Assembly (NCBI GenBank): GCA_947258705.1
Contig: CAMYJA010000005.1
Location: 23,915-87,914, forward strand
DNA from: an uncultured Hyphomicrobiaceae bacterium
GTDB lineage: Bacteria > Pseudomonadota > Alphaproteobacteria > Rhizobiales > CAMYJA01
Direction: 5' to 3'
Length of the DNA: 64,000 bases
Shown: positions 1 to 10,926 of the stretch, one piece after another
How the letters are laid out: the number at the start of each line of letters is the position of its first letter
Position numbering within the stretch: position 1 is the first letter of the stretch
The notes under the pieces: model-generated
Databases searched by the model: none
Told to the model about the DNA's origin: nothing
Seen by the model: only the letters and a program-made list of their open reading frames with translations
Made by a program: the position numbers and the translations under genes

Positions 1-210
1 AAGAAAGGCCGCCGCGTCACCGTGATATCAACGCTGAAAACCCAGCCGCCAATGGTCGCGGACGAACTCAGGCGCCAGGCCGATGAATTCATCGACATCG
101 CAGACATCATCAATTCCATTGGCCGGAAGGGCGCATCGGATCATGATGACGGCTTTGGTGACGATGAGGATGATCCCGTCTACGAATATGAGGACGATGT
201 CGAGGTTTGA
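1..210 (+). CDS. 3' end of NYN-domain (LabA/DUF88-like) protein, truncated at window edge
   Basis: Frame open from base 1: KKGRRVTVISTLKTQPPMVADELRRQADEFIDIADI..., resembles the C-terminus of LabA/DUF88 proteins; acidic tail. Confidence 0.55.
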   Translation, partial: KKGRRVTVISTLKTQPPMVADELRRQADEFIDIADIINSIGRKGASDHDDGFGDDEDDPVYEYEDDVEV

Positions 211-270
211 GATACTGGTTCGAAAACCAAATGACTGCACGTTCGGGAAAAATCCTCTATAGCTTTCACC

Positions 271-957
271 ATGACCTCTCGATCAGACATTTCCATGGGA
301 CCGGATCGCGCCGCTGGTGCAAGGAGCGCTGCCGAACCCTCGTCCAATTGTGAATTATGCCCGCGACTGACCGCGTTCCGCACCACATACGCGCGGACGG
401 AACCTGATTGGTTCAATGGCGCCGTCCCTTCTTTTGGCCCCGATGACGCACGCCTTCTCATCGTCGGCCTCGCCCCCGGCCTCAAGGGCGCCAATCGCAC
501 GGGACGTCCGTTTACCGGCGATTACGCCGGCGATCTCCTCTACGCGACGCTAAGCGAATTTGGCTTTTCAAAGGGCAATTACGAAGCGCGGCCGGACGAC
601 GGCCTCGAACTCGTCGATTGCATGATATCGAACGCCGTCCGCTGCGTACCGCCCGCAAACAAGCCAAACGGCGCTGAGATAAAAACCTGCCGCCAATTTC
701 TGATGAACCGCATCAATGCCCTACCTGAGCTCAAGGTCATACTGGTCTTGGGGCGCATCGCCCATGACAGCACCGTATCGGCCTTCAATCTCCGGCGCGC
801 CGATCACCCGTTCGGCCATTGCGCAAAACATGAAATCACTGGCGGCCTGACGCTCATCGACAGCTATCACTGCTCGCGCTACAACACCAATACCGGCCGC
901 CTGACCGCGGAAATGTTCCGACAGGTATTTACGCAAATAAGAAAGGAACTCGGTTGA
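271..957 (+). CDS. uracil-DNA glycosylase, family 5-like
   Basis: CELCPRL N-terminal cluster, LLIVGLAPGLKGANRTGRPFTGDYAG motif, NAVRCVPPANKP. Confidence 0.85.
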   Translation: MTSRSDISMGPDRAAGARSAAEPSSNCELCPRLTAFRTTYARTEPDWFNGAVPSFGPDDARLLIVGLAPGLKGANRTGRPFTGDYAGDLLYATLSEFGFSKGNYEARPDDGLELVDCMISNAVRCVPPANKPNGAEIKTCRQFLMNRINALPELKVILVLGRIAHDSTVSAFNLRRADHPFGHCAKHEITGGLTLIDSYHCSRYNTNTGRLTAEMFRQVFTQIRKELG

Positions 958-993
958 TTTCGTCGCAATGGCTAAATGAACGGGTGCCGGGAC

Positions 994-1662
994 TTATCCA
1001 CCCGCGTCCTCATTCCGTGGCGGCTGCCCGTAGGTTTTAAAAAGCTCGAGCACCCGTTCCATCTCCGCCGCCGGTAACAAATGCACCTCACCGAGTTCCA
1101 AAAGCTTGACATATTGCGCCGCCAGGGTTTCGACCTCGGCCGCCAGCTCATAGGCGGCATCGAGCGAGTGCCCGACCGCGCAAAGCCCGTGATTGGCAAT
1201 CAGGCAGGCATTGCGGTTGGCCAGACCGCCCGCGACGTTTGCCGCCAATTCTTCACTGCCGAAAGTTGCGTAATCAACGAGCGGAATGTCGTCCCCGCCG
1301 GCCACGGCCACCATGTAATGAAAGGCCGGTATCGGCTTATGCGCAGATGCGAGTATGGTCGCGTTCAATGAATGCGTATGAACATGCGCCATGACATCGG
1401 CGCGTTTCAGATATGTGCCCAGATGAAACTGCCACTCGCTTGATGGTTTCAGGTCGCCGGAGGGCATGCCCTCGCGGTCGACAAATACGATATCATTTCG
1501 CGACATGACGTCGTAAGGCAGGCCGGAAGGTGTGATCAGCATACCGCCGTTAAAGCGCGCCGACACATTCCCCGACCGGCCTGGCGACAGGCCGTCAGCC
1601 GACAACCGGCGTGAAGTCTCGACGATACCGTCTCGCAGCAGTTGCTCATTCATGTGCCGCAT
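994..1662 (-). CDS. class II aldolase/adducin family protein (fuculose-phosphate-aldolase-like; candidate 5-methylthioribulose-1-P aldolase)
   Basis: ITPSGLPYDVM, PSSEWQFH, HVHTHSLNATILA, ANHGLCAVG motifs; overlaps the mtnA 3' end. Confidence 0.85.
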   Translation of the reverse strand: MRHMNEQLLRDGIVETSRRLSADGLSPGRSGNVSARFNGGMLITPSGLPYDVMSRNDIVFVDREGMPSGDLKPSSEWQFHLGTYLKRADVMAHVHTHSLNATILASAHKPIPAFHYMVAVAGGDDIPLVDYATFGSEELAANVAGGLANRNACLIANHGLCAVGHSLDAAYELAAEVETLAAQYVKLLELGEVHLLPAAEMERVLELFKTYGQPPRNEDAGG

Positions 1663-2743
1663 GCTCCGGATACAGTTTCTGAAGCCCCTCTACGCTTGCC
1701 TCCGCGATCCCACGCTCGGTAACCAGACCGGTCACGAGGCGGGCCGGCGTAACGTCGAAGGCGTAATTTCCTGCCGGACTTCCGGGCGATGCGATGCAAA
1801 AGTCATGAACCGATCCGTCGTCAAGCCGTCCGCGCATCTCGAGAACCTCCTCCTGTCCCCGTTCCTCGATGGGAATGTCGAAGCCGTTGTCCACCGACCA
1901 GTCGATTGTCGAAAAAGGCAGCGTCACGTAAAAGGGTACATTATTGTCATGTGCCGCGAGCGCCTTGAGATAGGTTCCTATTTTATTGCACACGTCGCCA
2001 TTGGCTGCCGTCCGATCCGTACCGACAAAACACAGGTCCACCTGGCCGTGCTGCATCAAATGCCCGCCCGCATTATCGACAATGATCGTGTGCGGCACGC
2101 CGTGCGCACCGAGCTCATAGGCCGTAAGCGCAGCGCCCTGATTGCGCGGTCGTGTCTCGTCAACCCAAACATGTACGTCGATCCCCGAATCGTGCGCCTG
2201 ATAAATCGGAGACGTCGCCGTCCCCCAATCGACGCAGGCAAGCCATCCCGCATTGCAATGGGTGAGAATATTCACCCGGCAACCTTCGTTTTGCTCCCAG
2301 ACGTCGCGGATGAGCCCAAGGCCCCGCTCGCCGATTTCTCTGTTTGTCTCGACATCCTCTTCGCATAGCCGAGCCGCGCGTTCATAAGCGGTTTTTATGC
2401 GGGCTTCATAAGGAATATTGCGCAGCGCCGCGCGCATTTCATCGAGAGCCCAGCGCAGATTTATGGCCGTCGGCCGTTGCGCCGCTAAAAATTCCGCTGC
2501 GCTTTCAATACCGTCATCGGACGGATCCTTGCGAATGGCCAGACAAAGCCCGTAGGCTGCGGTCGCACCAATCAGCGGCGCGCCACGCACCTGCATTGAT
2601 TTGATCGCATGGGCCGCATCCTCTGTCGTCTCAAGACGTGCAATTACGAATTCATGGGGCAGACGCGTTTGGTCGATAATTTCAACCGACCAGCCATCCT
2701 CCGCAAGCCAAATGGTTCGGTAATGCTTTCCATCAATTTTCAT
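1646..2743 (-). CDS. mtnA: S-methyl-5-thioribose-1-phosphate isomerase
   Basis: Full-length MtnA-like: QMRGAPLIGATAAYG-type motif, ILTHCNAGWLACVDWGTA, DNAGGHLMQHGQVDLCFVGTDRTAANGDVCNKIGTY. Confidence 0.93.
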   Translation of the reverse strand: MKIDGKHYRTIWLAEDGWSVEIIDQTRLPHEFVIARLETTEDAAHAIKSMQVRGAPLIGATAAYGLCLAIRKDPSDDGIESAAEFLAAQRPTAINLRWALDEMRAALRNIPYEARIKTAYERAARLCEEDVETNREIGERGLGLIRDVWEQNEGCRVNILTHCNAGWLACVDWGTATSPIYQAHDSGIDVHVWVDETRPRNQGAALTAYELGAHGVPHTIIVDNAGGHLMQHGQVDLCFVGTDRTAANGDVCNKIGTYLKALAAHDNNVPFYVTLPFSTIDWSVDNGFDIPIEERGQEEVLEMRGRLDDGSVHDFCIASPGSPAGNYAFDVTPARLVTGLVTERGIAEASVEGLQKLYPEHAAHE

Positions 2744-2758
2744 CAGAAATTTCTAAAC

Positions 2759-3289
2759 CTATTCGCCCTCGAACTGCATGAGCGCGTGACAGGGAATGCC
2801 GCTTTTTTCAAGAAGCGCGCGCCCCCCAAGATCCGGCAGGTCGATAATAAACGCCGCGCCGACAATATCCGCGCCTGCTTTCTGTAAAATCTTGACCGCA
2901 GCGCCCGCCGTCCCTCCCGTTGCTATGAGGTCATCGACCAGCAACACCTTCTGGCCGGTACTGACCGCATCCTCATGGATCTCGATGACATCCGTTCCAT
3001 ATTCAAGGGTATATTCCTGTTCAATCGTTTTCCATGGGAGTTTCCCGCGCTTGCGCACCGGCATAAACCCGGTGCCCAGTTTTTCCGCGACAGCGCCGCC
3101 GACAATAAAACCGCGCGCCTCGATACCCACAACCACCTCAACGCCCTTGTCCAGATAGGGCGCGGTCATCATCTCAATCGATTGCCGCAAACCATGGGCG
3201 TCCCCGAGCAATGTGGTGATATCGCGAAACATGATCCCGTCTTTGGGGTAATCCGGTATCGTTCGAATGAGTGATTTAATGTCGCGCAA
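2759..3289 (-). CDS. apt: adenine phosphoribosyltransferase
   Basis: IRTIPDYPKDGIMFRDITTLL, VLLVDDLIATGGTAGA PRPP-binding motif. Confidence 0.95.
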   Translation of the reverse strand: MRDIKSLIRTIPDYPKDGIMFRDITTLLGDAHGLRQSIEMMTAPYLDKGVEVVVGIEARGFIVGGAVAEKLGTGFMPVRKRGKLPWKTIEQEYTLEYGTDVIEIHEDAVSTGQKVLLVDDLIATGGTAGAAVKILQKAGADIVGAAFIIDLPDLGGRALLEKSGIPCHALMQFEGE

Positions 3290-3317
3290 AATCCATCCTC
3301 CCTATCGGGATTAATAT

Positions 3318-4217
3318 TCAACCGCCCCTGTTGAGCACACGCCCCGCCACGGCATCGAGCTTCTCGAGCAGCAAAGGATCGCGCTCGTCCGGTGGCGTGA
3401 TCAGAGCTACGTCCAGCGCCCGGTCAGAACCAATGGGACAGGCTTCATGTTCGGCTGGGAAATCCTTCGCCAGCCTTGCCACGAGCGACCGTGCTTTTTC
3501 AGCATTGCTAGAGAGCACGCGCAGTACGGACTCGACATCAACCTCCCTGTGCTCGTCATGCCAGCAATCATAGTCGGTCACCATGGCAATCGTCGCATAT
3601 GAAATCTCGGCCTCACGCGCGAGCTTGGCCTCGGGCATATTCGTCATGCCGATGACGTCGCACCCCCATTGCCGGTAAATTTCCGATTCCGCCCGGCTTG
3701 AAAATTGCGGCCCCTCCATCACCAGATAGGTTCCGCCCCGATGAACCGCGATCCCTTCATCGCCCGCCGCCCGGAAAGCCCGTTCCGCAAGTTTCGGGCT
3801 GACCGGATCGGCCATGGAAACATGCGCAACGCAGCCGGTCCCGAAAAAACTTTTCTGACGCGCGAAAGTGCGGTCGACAAACTGGTCGACAATGACAAAA
3901 TGCCCCGGTGCAAGTTCTTCCCGAAATGAACCGCAGGCGGAAACAGAAACCAGATCTGTCACGCCCGCGCGCTTCAGCACATCTATATTCGCGCGATAAT
4001 TGATGTCGCTCGGCGGGATCTTGTGTCCCGGGCCGTGGCGGGGAAGAAAAACCACGGGGCAATCGCCGATCACCCCGCGCGTGAGCCTGCCCGACGGATC
4101 CCCCCATGGCGAGGCAATCGCTTCCTCCCGTTCGTTTTCCAGCCCCGGCAGATTATAAATCCCGCTTCCACCGATTATTCCAAGCACAGCCCCGGTCATC
4201 CACCCCGCCTTTCGCAA
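3318..4217 (-). CDS. mtnP: S-methyl-5'-thioadenosine phosphorylase
   Basis: LGIIGGSGIYNLPGL, FLPRHGPGHKIPPSDINYRANI, MEGPQFSSRAES, GMTNMPEAKLAREAEI. Confidence 0.95.
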   Translation of the reverse strand: MRKAGWMTGAVLGIIGGSGIYNLPGLENEREEAIASPWGDPSGRLTRGVIGDCPVVFLPRHGPGHKIPPSDINYRANIDVLKRAGVTDLVSVSACGSFREELAPGHFVIVDQFVDRTFARQKSFFGTGCVAHVSMADPVSPKLAERAFRAAGDEGIAVHRGGTYLVMEGPQFSSRAESEIYRQWGCDVIGMTNMPEAKLAREAEISYATIAMVTDYDCWHDEHREVDVESVLRVLSSNAEKARSLVARLAKDFPAEHEACPIGSDRALDVALITPPDERDPLLLEKLDAVAGRVLNRGG

Positions 4218-4340
4218 AAATGCACATCACGCGTTAAATTACTCAATTTCCGGGTAAAAGACAGCCCATTGCTGATTTTATAAAGCGCCCGGCAACAAAC
4301 CGGTGCCAGCATGACCTTATCGCGTGGGCTGCGGGACCGC

Positions 4341-4376
4341 CAAAGAAAAGCCCATGAGACCGTAATCTCATGGGCT
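4341..4376 (-). terminator. rho-independent terminator downstream of petC
   Basis: Perfect 11-bp stem AGCCCATGAGA/TCTCATGGGCT followed on the minus strand by TTTTCTTT. Confidence 0.75.
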
Positions 4377-4437
4377 GAAAACTGTTGGTTGTTTCACGCC
4401 TTCAGTACGCAACGACGCGAACCGTTCATCAGAACAG

Positions 4438-5307
4438 TCAGTGTCCGAGATCCCTCCAAACGAGCTTCTTGGCAAAGTACAAGAGGCCGCTCAGCATCAG
4501 GAGATAGACCAGAACACGAAAACCGAGCCTCTTGCGTTCTTCCAGTTTCGGCTCCGCCACCCACATTAAAAACTCCGTCACGTCGCGGGCATAATTCTCG
4601 ACCGTTTCCGGCGTGCCGTCCGTATACTCCACCGCTCCCTCAGCGAGCGGATTAGGCATGGCGATCTGGTATCCCGGGAAAGCCTTGTTGTAAGTCATTC
4701 CCTCGGCCATCGACATTTTTTCGGGAGCATCCTGATAACCGGTAAGGAGCGCATAGAGATAATCCGCCCCGCCTTCCTGATAGCCGCGCGCAATGTCCAT
4801 TAGAATTTTCAATGGTGCCTTGTACCAGGCAGTTTCTTCGTGAATGCTGCGGGCCTTGGCGATCAGCGACAGGTCCGGCGGCCACGCACCGCTATTGGCC
4901 GCGCGCGCTTCCTGCTCATTTTGATAGGGCGGCACGAACCGGTCGGACGGACGCCCCTTTCTCTGATACATCTGCCCTTCACTGTCGGGTCCGTCCCGAA
5001 CTTCATATTGAGACGCAAGATATTTGACCGCGGCCTTGGAAAATTCCGGTCCGCCCGGTTCGGACAGATTGCGGTAATGCGCATGATCCAGACCATGACA
5101 GGCCGCGCAAACTTCCTTGTAGACCTTGTAGCCACGCTGCAGTGATCCACGGTCGTAAAAACCGAACATGCCGGCAAAGCTCCAGTCCTGGCGCTCGATA
5201 TGCGGCGCTTCACCGGCCGCCCGCACCTCATGCCCGCCAGTCAAAAGAACGGCCAGCATGAACGTGCTTCCAGCAATGTATTGTAGAATTCTATTCATAA
5301 CGCCCAT
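4438..5307 (-). CDS. petC: cytochrome c1 of the bc1 complex
   Basis: CAACH heme-binding motif, C-terminal TM anchor, order Rieske-cyt b-cyt c1. Confidence 0.95.
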   Translation of the reverse strand: MGVMNRILQYIAGSTFMLAVLLTGGHEVRAAGEAPHIERQDWSFAGMFGFYDRGSLQRGYKVYKEVCAACHGLDHAHYRNLSEPGGPEFSKAAVKYLASQYEVRDGPDSEGQMYQRKGRPSDRFVPPYQNEQEARAANSGAWPPDLSLIAKARSIHEETAWYKAPLKILMDIARGYQEGGADYLYALLTGYQDAPEKMSMAEGMTYNKAFPGYQIAMPNPLAEGAVEYTDGTPETVENYARDVTEFLMWVAEPKLEERKRLGFRVLVYLLMLSGLLYFAKKLVWRDLGH

Positions 5308-5316
5308 GCCCCTGAA

Positions 5317-6612
5317 TTATCGGTTTTCCGGCGCCGCTGGCGCTGCCTCTGGTTTTCCCGCTCCCCCCGAAGGTGAACTTCCCTTGCCAAGCACATCTTC
5401 CGTGATGCTGTTCGGCAGGGGCTTCGGCCGCTCGATGACGCCGATCAGCGGCATCACGACCAGGAAGTGGATGAAATAATAGGCTGTGAAGATACGCGCA
5501 TAAAACAGATATACGCCCTCGGCGGGTTTGGCGCCCAAATATCCCAGCGCGATGCAGGTGAAGATGAACAGCCAGAAAAACCATTTATATATGGGACGGT
5601 ATTTCGTCGAGCGCACCTTGGACGTATCGAGCCAGGAAACAAAGAACAGCACCAGGATCGACGCGAACATCGCGATCACCCCAAGCAGCTTGCTGGGTAT
5701 CGCGCGCAAAATCGCATATTGAGGCAGGAAATACCACTCGGGCACGATGTGCGGCGGAGTTTGCAGCGGATTGGCCTCGATATAATTGTCGCTATGTCCA
5801 AGATAGTTTGGCGCAAAGAAAATCAGCCAGGCGAAAATCATCCAGAATAAGGACATCGCGAAGGCGTCTTTCATCGTGATATAGGGATGAAACGGCACCG
5901 AATCGGAATCCGACTGGATCTCGACGCCCGTGGGATTGTTGTTTCCAACCACATGAAGCGCCCATATATGCAGGCCGACAACGCCGACCAGAATAAACGG
6001 CAGAAGATAATGCAGGCTGAAGAGACGGTTCAGCGTGGTTTCGCTCACAGAGTATCCGCCCCAGATCCATCTCACGATTGCCGAACCGACGCCCGGGATG
6101 ATCGTGTCGAATGACGAAAACAGATTTGTTATCACCGTCACGGCCCAGAAGCTCATCTGTCCCCAGGGCAGCGAATATCCCATAAACGCAATCGCCATCA
6201 TCAAAAGGAAGATAAGAACGCCCAGGATCCACAATATTTCGCGCGGATCCTTGTAGGAGCCGTAATAGAGGCCGCGGGCTATGTGAATATAGGCGGCGAG
6301 GAAAAACATCGATCCGCCGACCGCATGCGAATAACGCATCAGCCAGCCCCAGTTCACATCGCGCATGATATGTTCGATGCTGGAGAACGCCTGATCGCCG
6401 CTCGGTACATAATGCATCGCCAGAACGATGCCTGTTATGAGCTGAACAACCAGGCAAAACGACAGAATGCCGCCAAACGTCCATAAATAGTTCAGATTAC
6501 GCGGCGTCGGGAATTCAATGAACTGCCCATGCATGAGGCGCAGGACAGGCAATCGGCGATCAAGCCATTTGGAGAAGCCATTACTTGGCTCATAAGTCGA
6601 GGGATGAGACAT
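5317..6612 (-). CDS. petB: cytochrome b of the bc1 complex
   Basis: [46 protein letters not shown], multiple TM segments. Confidence 0.97.
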   Translation of the reverse strand: MSHPSTYEPSNGFSKWLDRRLPVLRLMHGQFIEFPTPRNLNYLWTFGGILSFCLVVQLITGIVLAMHYVPSGDQAFSSIEHIMRDVNWGWLMRYSHAVGGSMFFLAAYIHIARGLYYGSYKDPREILWILGVLIFLLMMAIAFMGYSLPWGQMSFWAVTVITNLFSSFDTIIPGVGSAIVRWIWGGYSVSETTLNRLFSLHYLLPFILVGVVGLHIWALHVVGNNNPTGVEIQSDSDSVPFHPYITMKDAFAMSLFWMIFAWLIFFAPNYLGHSDNYIEANPLQTPPHIVPEWYFLPQYAILRAIPSKLLGVIAMFASILVLFFVSWLDTSKVRSTKYRPIYKWFFWLFIFTCIALGYLGAKPAEGVYLFYARIFTAYYFIHFLVVMPLIGVIERPKPLPNSITEDVLGKGSSPSGGAGKPEAAPAAPENR

Positions 6613-6626
6613 TTCGATGTTTCCAG

Positions 6627-7199
6627 CTAGCCGATTTTAATCTTGGTATCGTTGAGAAATTTGTAAGGCGGCACGGCAAGATTGTCAGGCGCCGGACCCT
6701 TCCTGATACGCCCGGACGTATCGTAATGCGAGCCATGACACGGACAGAACCAGCCGCCATACTCGCCTTTCTGGTCCGTCAGCCCCTGCCCCTTCGGAAT
6801 GCAACCGAGATGCGTACAGATACCCACCACAACGAGCCATTTCTCATGGCCCTCTTTTGTCCGGTTTTTATCGGTTGCCGGCGCATCCTCCGGCAGTTCG
6901 GTATTCTGCGCCTCTGGATCGGGGAGTGCGTTGATATCCACCTTCTTTGCCATACTGACTTCTTCAGGTGTTCTGTGACGGATGAAGACCGGCTTGCCGC
7001 GCCATAAAACGGTGATGGCCTGCCCTTCGCCCAAAGGCTCAAGGTCGACTTCAATGGATGCAAGCGCTTCGGCGGAAGCATCGGGATTCATCTGGTCGAT
7101 CAAAGGCCAGAGCGAAGCGGCCCCGCCAATCCCTGCAAATGCCGCAGATGCTATCATCACGAAATCACGTCGCGTCGGATCAATTATATCAGAAGCCAC
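6627..7199 (-). CDS. petA: ubiquinol-cytochrome c reductase Rieske iron-sulfur subunit
   Basis: CTHLGCIP and CPCHGSHYD [2Fe-2S] ligand motifs. Confidence 0.97.
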   Translation of the reverse strand: MASDIIDPTRRDFVMIASAAFAGIGGAASLWPLIDQMNPDASAEALASIEVDLEPLGEGQAITVLWRGKPVFIRHRTPEEVSMAKKVDINALPDPEAQNTELPEDAPATDKNRTKEGHEKWLVVVGICTHLGCIPKGQGLTDQKGEYGGWFCPCHGSHYDTSGRIRKGPAPDNLAVPPYKFLNDTKIKIG

Positions 7200-7624
7200 T
7201 TTTATCCCCGTTCAAACAAAAAGCTCACCGCTGCATTCCGCCCGCTTTAACGTGGCGCATGGAAAACCTTCTTCCAGGTCAAGTCTCAAAATCAAACGAT
7301 CTTCGACTTTAATCCTGGAATCTCAGTCACAGCCTTAACGTGTGCAAACCTATCTGGACATGATTTAAATCAAGAACGGCGATCGGCGAAAGTCGGCAAA
7401 CCGTCGCACCCCAATATTGCGGGTGCTTCGGTTCCGGACCATTCCTGCCAAATCAGAATAGTCCTGATCAATCCCGCCCAGTTGTGCGTCTTTTGACATT
7501 TTTACAAGTTGGACACAAGCCCTTGAAATAGTGCTACACCGGGTTTTTCAAACGTCGCCGAGACGTTTGAAACGCCACGTCCTTTAACTGCCGTCGCCAA
7601 TCTTGTTCATGAGCCCGATCTGAA

Positions 7625-8098
7625 ATGCGCCTAGCCCTGTATCAGCCGGATATACCCCAGAACACCGGTACAATTTTACGCTTGAGCGCATGCCTTGGCG
7701 TCGAGACCGATATTATAGGACCCGCGGGCTTCGATATGTCGGACCGGGCTCTGAAAAGAGCGGCGCTCGATTATCTGCCCCATTCAGGCATCTCCCGTCA
7801 TTTGAGCTTCGATGAATTTGAAAAAAACCGGAACCCGAAGTCGCGATTGCTTCTTCTTACAACCCGCGCAAAAATAAATTACACAGAGTTCGAATATCAG
7901 ACCGGCGACATATTGCTGCTTGGCAGCGAGAGCAAAGGCGTGCCGCAGAATATTCATGAAAGAGCAACCCATCGGCTTCGCATCCCCATGAAAGCGGGTA
8001 TGCGCTCTTTGAACATAGCCATAGCCGCAGCCATGGTGCTTGGAGAGGCGCTCCGCCAACTGAGCGAATTTCCGGACACAGCTATACCTACGAATTGA
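7625..8098 (+). CDS. trmL: tRNA (cytidine(34)-2'-O)-methyltransferase
   Basis: LYQPDIPQNTGTILRLSACLGV, LLLGSESKGVP, RIPMKAGMRSLNIAIAAAMVLGEALRQ SPOUT motifs. Confidence 0.92.
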   Translation: MRLALYQPDIPQNTGTILRLSACLGVETDIIGPAGFDMSDRALKRAALDYLPHSGISRHLSFDEFEKNRNPKSRLLLLTTRAKINYTEFEYQTGDILLLGSESKGVPQNIHERATHRLRIPMKAGMRSLNIAIAAAMVLGEALRQLSEFPDTAIPTN

Positions 8099-8101
8099 AG
8101 A

Positions 8102-9016
<915 letters not shown>

Positions 9017-9143
9017 GACGGGCCGGCGGTCAAAAATGCCGGCAGGTACCGCTCACGTTTTGCGTCAGGGCGGCAAATGGCGGAAGGTCCGGGGTCGAGA
9101 CGTCCAGGCGGCTCACGTCACTATCGGCCTTCAATATCAGGTC

Positions 9144-9413
9144 TTAATTGAGTTGAAACTCGCCATCGACATATGAAAACTCGGCCGGCTTGATAAGGTC
9201 GCAATGGCCGACCCGCACCTGAAATAGCGGTCCTTCGAGATTGACCGACCAGAAGTCGAGGAATTGCTTGAGCGCGGGAAACCGGGGATGGAGATCGAAA
9301 TCCTGCCAGATATATGTTTGTAGAAGCGTCGGATAATCGGGCAATCGGTACATAATCTCTGCCGTCGTAAGACCATATCCCTCGATGCGTTTAGCAAAAT
9401 CCCGATCAACCAT
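9144..9413 (-). CDS. Usg family protein
   Basis: FAKRIEGYGLTTAEIMYRLPDYPTLLQTYIWQDFDLHPRFPALKQFLDFW resembles the short Usg family. Confidence 0.75.
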   Translation of the reverse strand: MVDRDFAKRIEGYGLTTAEIMYRLPDYPTLLQTYIWQDFDLHPRFPALKQFLDFWSVNLEGPLFQVRVGHCDLIKPAEFSYVDGEFQLN

Positions 9414-9526
9414 GGGCCGTCTCGCTCCTTTTCTGTGTGTATGATCTCAAACTTACAAACAGACTGAGGAGGAATTATAACAGATTCTTCGCGCCAATTC
9501 AGCGGAACCGCATAAGAATCAATGGA

Positions 9527-9805
9527 TTAAGAATCTGATGGGCCGAATTTCTCATATATCCTGTCCCAAAAATGCAGGATCAGATAGTCGAAAAGTCCTG
9601 CGATGAGAAACGCTGCCGCGACAAGTTTCGCGGTCTGCTCATCGATGCCGAGTGCGTCGGAAAAAACGTAAAAAACGAAACCGAGAAGAATCATCACCAG
9701 GGCGAGAACGCCAAAATATAATTTGCCTCGCCTCATGCGCATCTCTCGGAGGGCCGAAAACCACTCATCGTCCTGAAAAAAAGCCGGTCCCTGGGACATT
9801 TTCAC
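9527..9805 (-). CDS. small membrane protein, unknown function
   Basis: 92 aa with two predicted TM segments; 1-nt overlap with the upstream CDS. Confidence 0.55.
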   Translation of the reverse strand: MKMSQGPAFFQDDEWFSALREMRMRRGKLYFGVLALVMILLGFVFYVFSDALGIDEQTAKLVAAAFLIAGLFDYLILHFWDRIYEKFGPSDS

Positions 9806-10812
9806 TATGTCCCTCCATTGGCGCCAGCTTGGACCGATATGTCTTTCCGGTCAATGTTTGATAAAGCCTTGAGCGCCGCGCTAAATCCGTCTGCGCGAAC
9901 CACGGCACGCACAGGCATGTCGCCGAGCGGATGCAATTTCAAGTATACGCCGCTGCCTTTGTCGAGTTCCCCATAGGCGTTCGCCGCCACTCCAACGGGC
10001 ACCTCGACCATGCACCCCGAGGCGATGCATTTTGTAAAATTAAGGTTTCTGATCGACCGTCCCATGGAAATCCAGATCTCTTTCGTCCTGCGGCCTTTAA
10101 AGCGCGAACGCGCACCATGCATGCATTGCGAAAAAGCCTGGCCATTCCGCATGCATACGGACACGGTTTTTTCCCAGCCTGAAGCCTCTTCCCCGGACAT
10201 GCCAGAATACCAGTTGTCCTGTCTTCGCAAGGCGAATATTCGCCACACCGGTATCAGCTTCCCCTGAAATCGGGACCGTGTAAAATGTGTGACGATTTCA
10301 ACCGGGACCGGTCCTCCCGATTTGATAATTTGAACGAGCGCACAACGGCGCGTCCTGAGACGGTCTTCGCACCGCAATTGCCATGCACCAAACCGCGCAA
10401 CTTTGCGAGGCGGCAGATCAAAGCGCGGCAAACCCTTCCGCCATGGCCAGTCCCAGACCGTAGCTTCCGCTGCGGCATATTTTCGGCAAACGCCAAAGCG
10501 CATGCGTTCCCGCATCAAATGTCCGGCATAGGTCTCCCCGCTGCGGTCCGCCGCCAGCTTGAGCCGGCTGCACTGAGGCGTCGCAAAACTCGTATTGGGA
10601 GGAAGAAGGCTGCCGCTCTCGCCCATGCCGGCATTTCCCCGGGGACGGCTATGGAAAGCCAGAATGAAGCTTTTCGGCCAGACCGGTTTTTGTCCGGCCG
10701 CACTCCCATCCTGCGTCGAAACATGATCGGGCGAAAAGGCGCACCGGTTCAGGCCCGCCAGGCTCATGACAATGACAAATATTACAAACGGTGTGGATAC
10801 GCTAAAAGACAT
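9805..10812 (-). CDS. IalB-like (invasion-associated locus B domain) exported protein
   Basis: FGAWQLRCE...C...GCMVEVPVGVAANAYGELDKG pattern of the IalB family; N-terminal hydrophobic segment. Confidence 0.6.
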   Translation of the reverse strand: MSFSVSTPFVIFVIVMSLAGLNRCAFSPDHVSTQDGSAAGQKPVWPKSFILAFHSRPRGNAGMGESGSLLPPNTSFATPQCSRLKLAADRSGETYAGHLMRERMRFGVCRKYAAAEATVWDWPWRKGLPRFDLPPRKVARFGAWQLRCEDRLRTRRCALVQIIKSGGPVPVEIVTHFTRSRFQGKLIPVWRIFALRRQDNWYSGMSGEEASGWEKTVSVCMRNGQAFSQCMHGARSRFKGRRTKEIWISMGRSIRNLNFTKCIASGCMVEVPVGVAANAYGELDKGSGVYLKLHPLGDMPVRAVVRADGFSAALKALSNIDRKDISVQAGANGGT

Positions 10813-10926
10813 GGGGCCACTCTATCGCAATCGATGGTCCAGCCCCGCGTAAAGTAAAAAAATGATTAACAAAACCGGCGGTATTTTAGGCAATAGCCGG
10901 TGTTTGTTTAGGCAATAGAAAGTCCG

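Noticed and set aside
994-1662. Annotation as MtnB dehydratase
   Set aside because: PSSEWQFH and overall motif pattern fit fuculose-phosphate-type aldolases better; phylogeny needed for certainty.
1532-2368. Long plus-strand ORF (278 aa)
   Set aside because: Antisense to well-supported mtnA/aldolase; composition typical of shadow ORFs in GC-rich DNA.
4218-4340. SAM-type riboswitch upstream of mtnP
   Set aside because: Only a short CCGG-loop-CCGG hairpin; no SAM-II or SAM/SAH consensus recognisable.
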